A stretch of DNA of 64,000 nucleotides. Source: Siderastrea radians (taxonomy: Eukaryota > Cnidaria > Anthozoa > Scleractinia > Rhizangiidae). Shown here piece after piece: positions 34,676 to 46,600 of the stretch. The notes below the pieces were generated by a model. The model was not told where the DNA came from and did not search any database. It worked only from the letters and a program-made list of their open reading frames with translations. The stretch covers positions 9,561,130 through 9,625,129 of the forward strand of contig OZ024898.1 of NCBI GenBank assembly GCA_964017195.1, read 5' to 3'. Both the position numbers and the translations under genes were made by a program. Numbering within the stretch: position 1 is the first letter of the stretch; each line of letters begins with the position of its first letter.

Positions 34676-37600
34676 CTGCAAACATAAAACATAAAACATA
34701 ATTGCTGACAAGGACAGAACTGATCTTATAAACAACATGTTATAAACGTCAAATTCGTAACTTCCCACAGTTATGTGGAGTTGACTTATGAAATACAATG
34801 GTCGCCTCCGAGGCTTAAAGGGTCTAAATAACCCACGTCAAAGCGTCTTAAAATGGAGCAGCAGACTGCACATCTATACAGAGTCTAACAGCGTATGCTG
34901 ATCCTCCTACGCAGTAGGCGTATGCGCAGTAGGCAGTAGGCGTATCCTCCTACGCGTATGCTGATCCTCCTATGCTGATCCTCCTACGCAGTCGTTTTTT
35001 GGGGAGCCTATTAACCTCGGGAGGAGGGTAATACGAGTCCCCTAAAACTACTGCGTGGGAGGCTGGCTGACAACCTCGTTCTCAGGGTCTCTCTTTTCGC
35101 TCCAGGACCCTTGGAACGAGGTTGGCTAGCTGATCACGCTGACCCTGCATAAAATTGGCTTACACCATGTTTTTATTAAAACCCGTCGAAGCTTCTTTTA
35201 AGCAATTGGCCTCTAGAGTCCACCTGGACGAGTCAAGAAAAATCATTTCGCTCCATTTATACCATCATGTCGCTTCTTTTTTAATTTATCCCTATTGTAA
35301 TGAAATGTAAAAAAGATCCTCGCAGTGTTGATGTGAGATTAAATTCTCACAAAGCATGACAGAGATGTATGATGGTAGTAAGAATTCATATTTTGAGCTT
35401 CTTACCTTAGCAGCTGTCCAGCATCCTGGTGTTGAGGATCGTTTTGACGGAGCTACCGAGTCTTCTGTTTCGTCAGTATCGTTTATGATTGATGGCTGAA
35501 AAAAAAGAAATATCCATTCAAAGATATATTTAACAGTTATTCCACAAAATGGATGCGTACATGATCATGAGCTGATACAGCTAAGGTCCCGTCCACAGGT
35601 ATACGTCGTTTTCGGTCACCTTTCGAAAACGCTCCCCAAAGTGAAGCGATTGGATATCACGAGGCTACTGGCGCTAAATAGTCCAAAAACTAGCTTTGAA
35701 AAGACTTGAAAGGGATTCCCAGCAACAATGAAGAAGACGAGTTTGGATGGGACCAGAACAAACAAGCGCTTGCATTGGTGGAACAATGCTTCTGCTTGGC
35801 TTGTCATCTCTGAGGAATGAAATTCTAACATGCCACAAAATGTGAACGCTATCCTTCTACGCGTGCTCAATAGACAGGCAGTAGCGTTTTCGAATCGTTG
35901 ATGCGTTATGTGTGGACGGGATGACAAGTGAACAAGACTTCAAAAACGGTCGTGTGGACGAAAAACTTTGATGCACTTCCATACTAGCGTGTTCCAGGCT
36001 CCGATATAGTGGGGAAAAGAGCGAACAGAAAACGAGGGCGAAAAACGCGCGTGGGCTGGGGAAAGAAACAGGCTCCCGCACGCGTATTATTTTCGCGTTC
36101 CTCTGTTCGCGCCGACCCCATTATCTTAGAGCCTGGAACAGGCTACGTCCATACAAACAAACAAAACAAACAAATAAACAAACAAATAAACAAACAAACA
36201 AACTGCTTGCGACTGAAATGGCTTTTGTCACCTTGGCTTTAGCCAGCCTCGCTCCTGCTTCAGTAGATCCTTTGTCTCCCCAGTCCACCTGCGGTTTAAA
36301 AGAAACTGTTTAGCGAACGCTGAGTTTAAAGCCAGCTACACTCAAGCAAGGTTTTGTTTAAAAGATTTTTGGGGGGATATTTTTACTTCCACATGAGTAA
36401 AGGAAGACTAAGTTTTACGTGCTGAGTTATCCTTGACAAATCATATATGATTTTGTTATCGAATGAGTGATTGACAAACCTCCACATATATGCGACATGG
36501 AGGCCTTGCAATAACCTAGCCCCGTCCCCAAGAAAACCACGATCAAAACAAAAGCCCTCTTCACTCCCTACCCCCACAGGATATCACTAAGCAACCAACA
36601 AATCATGGTGACCTTCAACAACCTATTACAACGATGCCCTACAGGCCCGTCTTACTAACCTTGTCGGGTAAAATGCACACACACACAAAATGATACGACC
36701 CAGTGGTTTTCTGGGAAGTGGGAAGACCTGCTCCTATTATCAGATTTCCTAGACACATAACAACACAACCAGGCTTAATAGGTAGTACAAAACTTTCCGG
36801 AAATGAAACTATCGTGAATATCAACAAACGGAACTGAGTACCAAGCATGCCAGTGCCGCCTCCCCAGAATTCCATTGTGTCGCATTGTTCACGGTTAATA
36901 CCTTTTATTATTCAACAAATTGTCGCTATGCCCATATATGGTAAGGAAGCCCTCAATATCTGTCAGCCTACATGACAGATATCCTGCGATATACGTAAAT
37001 GACCATATTTGGAAGTGCACTGCAGATTTTCTTTCATTGCTAGTTTGGCGGCCATTTTGAAAAGCGAGGCAGTTTTAGCAGTGTTCTCCGTAAATTTTAA
37101 CTCTCTGGAAGAAACTTTCCACGATTAACTACTCACAAAATGTCAACAAGTATGTGCTTCAGCTCACAAAGATATCCAGCGGTTGACTTGGAATTTTCAT
37201 GGTGAGAACTCAACCAAGAAAATGCTATTGCGAAAGAAGCAGCACACTTGCTCACGGAAAGTTGTAAAGACTAAAGTTGAAAAGATTTTAATTCACAGGG
37301 AGAGGACTTATTCTCGGTAAGGTAGTAATATTTTTTTACTTTGCCTTGTCATTTCCAAACATGAGTTTGTAAATAAGTCTTTTTAAGTGAACGGTAGTAA
37401 ACTTCGATTTCTTGAAGTTCTGTTTTGATTTTAAGTTAAGCTTTATGTGTTGCTAGCTTTTAGCGTTTTTATCATAGAGCCGTAGTTTTTCTCGTTCTGA
37501 AAATGGTAGTCGATGGGAATTTGTTGAATAATAAAACAATTATCCTGCTCAATCTTGCGGAATATCCCCTGATTTAGTCAACTCGGCCTACGGCCTCGTC

Positions 37601-40600
37601 GGCTAAGTATCAGGTGATATTCCGCGCGATTTCGCAGGATAATTGTTAATTATTCGACAAAGTTTTTTTTATCTAATCAGGTGTATATAAGGCCTGATAC
37701 ACATTGTGATTTCCACCACATCATCTTCACCTGGAAAATGTTAGTCAGCTACTCGCGATTTTACACTCACCTTGACGGGTACAATTCCACCCACTCCCCC
37801 ACCTCCATAGTACGAGCTGTCAACAGTCGGCCATTTTACTCTTCCACCAGCCTGCAAGAAAGATCACGGAATAAAAACAGGAAACAAAAACTTAAACAGA
37901 AACACATGTCTCTACATACCGGGTTAAAAGACACGTTCGAAAAAGTACAGGTTTTTGACAAGTGATGAAAATCTTGGAGTAAGTTTGATAACGCGGTTGT
38001 AAAGAGCGGTTTTCAACAAAGTATAAAGAACTCCGTTTTAAGAACGGTCCTTTTTGTCACTGAGCATACGTTCTGCGCCTCTCGAGATGGTCCGAGATAC
38101 TCGGATTTCTTTAGGACGGTACTCACAAACACAAAGGTATTTTTGCGCGGTTTATAACTATGCGGGAACAGTAGATCTTAGCGAGGGCTGTTGAAATCCA
38201 AAAGGAAAATTGGAGGTAACCACACACTTTTTTTTAAAGAGATAACTGAGTTTGAATTTGGAAAGAAAATCCCATACATTGCTATGTGCTTGAAAGAATT
38301 TAGAATTGGTTTTCTAGAATTCAGAATTTTGGTTGCTTAAGTACCTCTAAAAAATACGTGGTTACCAACAATTTTCTTTTTGTATTTCAACAACGTTGCT
38401 AAGACCTGCTTTTTCCGCACAGTTATAAAGTGTGCAAAAGTACCTCTGAATTAGGTGGCACCGTCGTTAATTTTGGTTTTGCTTTTCTACGCTCTGTGCA
38501 TGGTTAAAAATGTGCATATCTCACATACGTTCTGTCTGCTTTAAGGGTCAGTATTTCAAGAGCCTAGTGTCGTGATAAAGAGGCAAGCTAAGGTCTGGTC
38601 AATAGTGACAAGCATCTAATTTCTCCTTACAGTATTACTAACTTGGATTAAGAAATCCAACTGGCGGGAGGCAAACCTTGTTGGCTATTTACAAGCGCAG
38701 CCGAAGGATTTATAACTCGGGACTGCCGTGAAACAAATCCATGAAGTGCTCAGAGTGGGATTCGAACCCGGGACCCACGGACTCGAAGTCCAACACCCTA
38801 ACCACTCGGCCACCCTGCCACCCCAAGAATTTTGTGCAAAATGTGAAGAAAATTGTTCAAACATGTCAAAAACGCGTTTTAATCGCGAAACTAAATAATC
38901 GCTAAATCTTCAAGAGGAAAGATCGCTAAATTATATGTTGTCAAAAATAATAGTAACATTCAGGTAACTCCGATTTCAGTAGCATAAAGCGATAAGGAGC
39001 ATCATAACTCTCCACTGGATGGGATGCTAGTCCATCGCAAGGATTCTCTAACTATCACCTGTACTCATTTTTACACCTGGGTGGAGAGAGACAATTTGGA
39101 GTTAACTTTCTTGTCTAAGGAAACGACACGATACAATGGAGAGACCAAGTCCGATGGAACGCCCAACGCAATGACCGCTACACTACCCCGCCTGACAAAG
39201 GGAAAGGCAGTAAAATTATGTCGGCTATATAGTAAAATAACCGTGTTCAGATAATTAACCCTTAAAGCCCCAAGAGTGACAAGCATCTAATTTCTCCTCA
39301 CATTATCACTAGTTGATCAAACATACAGGTCATGAGAATAAAGGAAATGATGACTAGACATGAAATGCGTTGATGTTTAATCAAATTCTCCCAACTAGTA
39401 ACATAACAAATATACGGAAAACAGTGAGGAGAAGGGTTAAATGAATGACAATTCAATCAAGAAGTCCTTCATGTAGCACAACTCTTAGACGCACCTTTAC
39501 TCACGGCGACTTACCGTCTTTTGCACAGGGGGAGGGGGACGGGGAGGCGGCTCTGTTAACGGTTCTGCCGCGACTGTTGGCTGATAATCCCGAGGTGGCT
39601 GAAAAAGTGATGATAAAACCGTCAAGAATGCGTGACATCCTAGCTTATCACAATTCGCGATAAGCGTGCCGTTTCTAAATGTCTGATATGAGGTGATTAC
39701 AACCAATCAGGCTCTACGCGCCTCGTTGTTTACTTTTATCACCTTATACCCAACACGCCCGGCCCTATTTCCCATCCAGGGAAAAGGAACTAAGTCAATG
39801 TCCAACACGCGCTCGTGGAATACCATAAAATTCCGATATAAAGCCCTGGGCTTATCTTTGTTCAAAAGGTCTTTTTGGTGGGCTTGTTGTTGGAGGGAGT
39901 TTGCGCTTCGAAGATGGTTCGGCTTATATTTGGAAGGGATTTTGCGCCTGAAAATGTGTGTACAAGGCGGAGGAATTGAACTTCCTTGCAAACACAGGTG
40001 CCCCTTAAAATACAAGCACGGTATAAGAAATGCAATACGGACCGCAAGACGTTGCTTCTACTTTTCGCAACAAAAAAAATCGTTGAACGCACAACAAATA
40101 ATCTCAACTTGCAACGCAACATTTGTTGCGCAACAAGTTGCAGGAAAATGTAGCCCGTATTACTTGGCCTAAAACACTTTTTACCGGCAACTTGACATGC
40201 AAAAAATTTTCATTTTGCAGAAAGTAGTCGCTTCTACTTTTTGCAGCTGTTGCTTGCGAAGGTGGTAATTCGTGCAAAACAAAGCCGCAATTTGCACAGA
40301 AACATTTGTTGCGCAACGAGTTGAAGAAAAATGTTGATCGTATTACTTGGCCTTTAAGGATCTTGCTCGAGCTGAGATCGCTTTTTGTACTACTACTCTG
40401 GTTCTGAAATTTTATGACAAATCGAAAGCACCCATATTTTGGGATTTTCGCGTACGCTCAGTACTTCTTTTTTCGCTCACTTCCACTACATGATGGTATC
40501 GAAGAGCCTAAAACATAGCTAAAAAGTTCTCAAACTATATCAGATCTCAAGAATGCAAAGGAGCAATGTTGTAAAGAAGAAAAATTGAATAAAACTTTAA

Positions 40601-43600
40601 AACAGTTGGCAAATATAACTATGTGCACGTATAACTTACCTTTCTCGAGATGCGCGGCCAAAACCACCATACGGCCAGTAAGATCAGAAAGGCAAACAAA
40701 AACAACAGCGCCACGATTAAACCAACATTGGTTCTCTTTTCAGTCTGTCAGAAATAATTAACACAAATAAATTCGTTTATTTAATCCTATCTGTAATCAG
40801 CTACATGGCGAACGGTAATTTTAATTACATTAGTGCCACTGAAAAAGAATTCGCCGTAAGTGCTGCTGACATGAGAACCCCAGGGTAATAAAATAGTAAG
40901 AATGCCTCGGTGCATAAAGGCTCAAAACTGCTACTGACTTCAATATTTTACCCAACAAGCCAACAAAAAACAACAACAGAAAAATACCACAACTCTAAAC
41001 AGCAACAACTGAGAAATGTTTTTTTTGTGCACGCCAGCAAAGAAAGGGACGCGAAAAAAATTGTAAAAGGACACAACAAAGCTTACTTTGCCCGCGCCAT
41101 ACGGTAAAGAATGCGAGTAGCTAAAAACAAGAATCCACGTATGCTATCACAAGCACGCTCACAAAAAAAGCCCGGGGAAAGAGGAGCTCTTACAGTTGAA
41201 ACACCCAGAACCGAGTAGAGTTCGTATCCATTTGCTTTTGTTTACTGTCCCGTGACGCTGTCGACCCTCGTAAGCTCTCTTAGAGTTTTAATCTAGGAGG
41301 CCCTGGCCAAGCGAAGTATTAAACAAGTGGTCACAAGCTGGAATTTACTTTGACTTGTAACTCTGTTTAGCCAGGACTTGCGATGACTTGCGTTCCAGAT
41401 TTTCATCAAGCTCGAAGTCGCGCACAAGTTTTTCATCCTTTGGCCATCAAACACGTCAACACAGGTTCTTATCGTTGTTGTTTTCTTTGGTTTGGCCAAC
41501 GAGACTGCATTGAAATACGACTTTTTATTGCAAGTTGCGTTTACCTGCGAGTCCGCTTGTCAACCCATCGCAAGCCTGTGTGCTCGAGCTGGCAAACTAA
41601 ACTGCAAATTACCGCTTTCGTTTGACCCAGAACTCTCGTGGCTTCTCGAAGAGCTTGAATCTACTCAAATTTTCATTTGCTCTAATGTGTGTGTGTGTGT
41701 GTAGGTGTGTGTTGGGGGGGGGGGGGGTTGGGCAGGGGGGGTTTAACCTCCCGCTTCTCGTACCCTTTAATCCCGGTTCCCGCACTGTATTTGTTGGCTC
41801 CTGCCTCTTTGCATTTTTTTTCGACTGCGAAATATTGCGCAATGTTGCGTAGTTTTTCCAATCCCGCTTCCCGCCCCCTCTTCTCCCTTCTCCCGTACAC
41901 CTCCCGCCCCCTTTCCCCGCGGTCTCCCGCTCCCGTGTCCCCCCCTCCTGTAATTGACTCCTATAAGTCTCTGGCGATCGAAATTCACCGCAGCGAGGGT
42001 ATAAACATCGCCTTGTGTGTCGCTGAATTTGATGTCAGCAATATCGATCTTCATAATCCATCAAATATTTTCGACTGCGTGCGATTGGTCAAAATGAGTC
42101 ACGTGACTCAATACACCCCAAATAAAACTCTGACATATCCGATGTTAGTATAATTTTAATGCTATATTCACCGCGCTACCCGGTCACTGGGGTGAATATA
42201 ACATTTCAAGGCGCGGCTGCTAAGTTAAGTTACTTTTTTCGTGTGCTGTTTGTCAAGTTTTAGCTCGTTTTTTTTTTAGTTTTTGATGTCCACATCTCAA
42301 AATTATACTAAAACAATTATTCGCCTCAGGCTCAGTAAATATTGGCGAATATTTACCTCGCCTTCGGCTCGGTTTCGGCTCGGGTAATATTCCCCTTCGA
42401 CGAATAATTGTTAAATATTCCCCAGGATCTATCTGCCAGTTTACAAAACTTGAGGGTGCAAGATAGCATGAAAAAGTTAACATCCTATGCACTAAATGTC
42501 TTTTGGCTTCAATGAAAATATTTGAGGAACAGTAAACACAATAACCTTAATTTGCCGGCTTAAAAAATATACAGGCGTATTTGTTTTGTACATTATCTAT
42601 TCATCGAAGCTCATAGCTTCTCGGAACGGATAATGTCCGCGGTCAAACATCCCTGCTTATTTTTGCGCCAAATACTGGTTAATGTTCTTATGTTGTGAAC
42701 CAATTGTTCATGAACAAATACAAGAGAAATAAACTCAAACCTCTGTTGGCCTCTTTTCCTCTTCTTTCTCTGGTGTTATTGGTTTTACGGGTTTTGTGCA
42801 GTTCTTAGCTGTAATATTTACATCACTGGAAACGAATGTTGTCCCATTATTCATCGAGACCTGTAGTAAGAAAGAGCTGACAAAAGAACAAGAGAAGAAA
42901 TTAGCCTGCAGTTCCCTTGTCTGCACAAGTAAAAAAAACGTAACGTTAGTTTATAAAGAATTATTGTAGTTTAGATTTGGGTTTTAGGAGGGACTTGTCG
43001 TAGCTAAACGAGTGTGAGAGGTCACGAGAGACCACGAGTCCACGAACAGTCTCTCTTTCTGCTAAGATGTACTCAAGCGAGCGCGAAAATTGCCTGCTGT
43101 GTGGAAACGTGACGCACGCGTGATGTAGCGGCTAATCGCGGACGCGTCACCTTTTCACACGCAGGCGATTTTCCCGCACGCTTGGGTGTTCTTTTTGCTC
43201 GACTATCCCCGAGCGGGAAGAGAGACTGCTCGTAGTCTACGAGAATTCAAACTCTCGCACTCGTTTGCGCTGAAACCCTCATGCACTGTCGGTGACTCTT
43301 ATGCCCTCTCGAACTCTCATTGACTCTTTTGTGGTGTCAAAGAATTAGAACCCTCGTCAGCTGTCGTTATCGTTTAACTCGAGCTTAACCCTTTAAGCCC
43401 TAACGGTGACGAAAATGAAATTTCTCTTTACATTATGAACTACTTGTTCAAACACTCAAGTGATGAGAATAAAGGAAGTGATCACCAAGGGTAAGATGAC
43501 TTGATATTTAGACAAATTCTCCTTACTAGTTCTATAAGAAGTGTATGGAGAACAATAAGGAGAATTTGCAATTATGTTTTTACCTTTCAGTGCTCTGCAG

Positions 43601-46600
43601 AGCAGGAACAGGACAAATGAGGCGCCTGTCTTCAACTGCCTTGGCTTTTGTTACTGTCAAAAGAGAGAAAAACAAATGAAAAGTAATCACAACTGAAGAA
43701 AACTGAAGATCGAGGAAACTCAAGACCTTCAAAGGAATATGCCTTTGGGGATACGTTTCTCGTATTAGCACCGGTCGCCGTTTCTGCGTGACTAGGTTGG
43801 CAATAAGAAAATTTTACACAACTAAAAGCTAATTGCTATTACAGATAACCCAAGAATTGATTGGTGTTTTCAGAAGAAAGGCGCAAAAGAAAGGAGTTTA
43901 GTGACGTTACGCAGAAACCCTTTACGCTGATGTCCGGCCCACAATTCTTGCGGAGCTTCTGCAAAAATGTGACGCACATCTTTTGAGGCTAGAAGAATAT
44001 TTGCAAAAAGGAATAGTAAGAAAAAAAAAGGGAAAAAAAAGGACAAAAAATACTAATACTTCGCTGAGACTATCTTTGCCATTGGCCCATCACATAGGTG
44101 AGCGAAACGTCACTGTTATGCAGGGCTGCTGCTCGGTCGTTTAGCCAGCTTTCGCCAGCGTTTCGGGCGTTTTGTTAGCTGTCGAACCAACAGTCCAACT
44201 CACACTTAACCAGCTCAGAAAGAGTGTTGTGCGCAAAAGACGTGAGAGAGACAACAGGACGCAAAGTGCAGAAAAAGCAAGTTTATTTTCATTACAATGA
44301 TTTTTGGACAATATACTAAAACTGGCACGGTTGCCTCTGCTAAGTTAGAAAACTTTACACTGGTATATATTACACTTGGTGAATCTGTTCGCAGTGGCTG
44401 CATACTAGCAATCAGTTCAAAAGCGATATCGATTTGCTACAGTGAGATTTTAACATAACAATGAATGCTATGCAATATCACTGCTGATATGACGCTACTT
44501 AAAAGGTACATTTGGCAAGGGTTACGTTACAAATGTCTGCCGTAACGTTTAGCGGCAAAAATTGAGAAGAGCGAGGCTGTAAGGCAAAAATGGCAAAATG
44601 TAGCGATAAGAACTACACGATTCCGCATGATTTCCAAGTCTTGGCAAGCCAGTATAGAACTGAAACATAGGGCGCTAGCTATGCACAACGCATGAATTGC
44701 TTAATACCATCACAATCAACCGCACAACTGTTAATTCAGGCAACATACTGTATTCACATAAAATGCATAAAGTTCCAAACTGTGGAGATCAATATTATGA
44801 GCTTGGGTTGCCTGTGCTGCTGCGCAAAGTCATTATTTGCTACTGAAAAATCACCTGTTCTCCAGAAATAGACTTGTTTTGCTCAAGTCGAACTCACGTG
44901 CAAACAGGCCATTAAATTAAACATGGACAGCGCAAACAAGTTTGCTTTGATTTCACAGATATTTTGTATGCCTTCAAGTAAGACCACAGCAGTGTCCTGC
45001 CCTGATGATTTCTGAGCTTGCCAGATTCTGTTAAGCATCAGTTAGAGCTTATACTAAAATTTTGCAGGAAATACATAACAAAATTTAATTAACACAGTGG
45101 GGATCACTCGCGCTTTGAGTGGCTCTTCGTCTCCTATAGATAAGCACCTTACTTGTTTAAAACGTTTGGCTTATTTTTTCAAGGAATCAAATTTCTTTCC
45201 TTTATACAATAAGACTTGTTAGGTCATGGCAGTAAGCCGGGTGTACGACTCACTGTTTCTTCAGTGAATTGTAAATAAGAGTTTTCAAAGATTTTTCCTT
45301 TGTTGCGCCAAAACACCCAAGAAGTCTCCTTAAACCTTGACACTGTTTCCTTACCTCTGGGCTCGTCAAATTCTTTTAAAGTATCAATTGTAGCTTATAC
45401 TAAAATTATACAGGAAATACATAACAAAATTTCTTTAACAAAGGGTAGACGACTCGCGCTTCGAGCAAGTTTCCGGAGAATACTCAACGCGGGAAAACTT
45501 TCGGCTTGTTTTTAAAGGAGTCCAGCTTCTTTGGATCATAGATTAAGACTTGATAGGTCATAGATGGCAGTACACCAGATGTATGATTTGCTATTTTTCA
45601 GTCAATTGCATAATAAGATTTTTTAAAAGATTACTTCTGTGTTGCCCCAAAACACCTACGAACTCTCTTTAAACCTTGACGATAGTTTCCACTATAAATA
45701 AAACATTTTCAAGGGTTTATAGCACAATTTGCGTGAGCCATGTACCAGACAACAAGTTAGTAGCGTTTGACGCCACAAGGAACTGATCCACACAAACGAG
45801 TTTAGTAAAGCGATAATACCAAACGGCGCCCAACACAGTACAAACGCTAACACGATAGCAATAGCCATGTTTAGCACGTTACTGTTTCTTCTCGCGCGAT
45901 GCTCCTCAGCGTTGGCCGATTGCTCGCCTGGAAGTACCTGCGTCTTTAGTTTGATAAGGATGATGGAGTAAAGTATGGCCAGCAAGGCGAAAGGAATATA
46001 AAGAAATACTACAAATGATGCTAGAAAGTACTTTGCACGGGATGATGACCCTCCAAAGGCTTCATTCCACCGCCACTCGCAAGCCAGTTTCCATGGGTAG
46101 TCAAATAGCTTGATAGCAAATAAATATGGCAAATTAACGGCCATCGCGACGATCCAAGTGGCGAAAATAAAGAAGGAACACAACTTTGGACTGATGAGTG
46201 GCGAACGGAGGGGAAATACCACCGCTTCAAATCGACCCACTGTTATTAGAACCAGGCTCTGAATAGACACGACAGTGGAGAAATCTGTTAGGAAGGGAAG
46301 CAACTTACACAAGGCCTGGCCCAGAGGACCACTGACAAGCCAGGAGTCCACGTACAACTCTGTTATTTTTAACGGGAAGAAGAGTAATGAATACAAAAGG
46401 TCGGAGACGGCCATGTTTGTGATGAGATAGTTAACCGATTTCCTCAAGGTTTGCGTTTTATAAACAACAACTCCAAGGCAAGAATTTCCCACCAGCGAAA
46501 CAATGAGGATCGGCAAGCAGAGCACAAAGGTTTTCCCGATTTTTTCTGTTATGGGATTAGCAGGACTGGAGCAGCTCGATCCATTCACCGTTGTGTTCAT

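Noticed and set aside
37139..37202. Short ATG frame (MSTSMCFSSQRYPAV...) ending at a donor-like GGTGAG on the plus strand
   Set aside because: Only about 21 codons, no following exon found, and it lies inside an ANTXR-like intron on the opposite strand.
38748..38819. Possible functional tRNA on the minus strand
   Set aside because: A and B boxes are present, but the acceptor ends do not pair, so a SINE head is more likely.
45300..45515. 71-codon plus-strand frame
   Set aside because: Antisense to a GPCR tail remnant and duplicated 3' flank.
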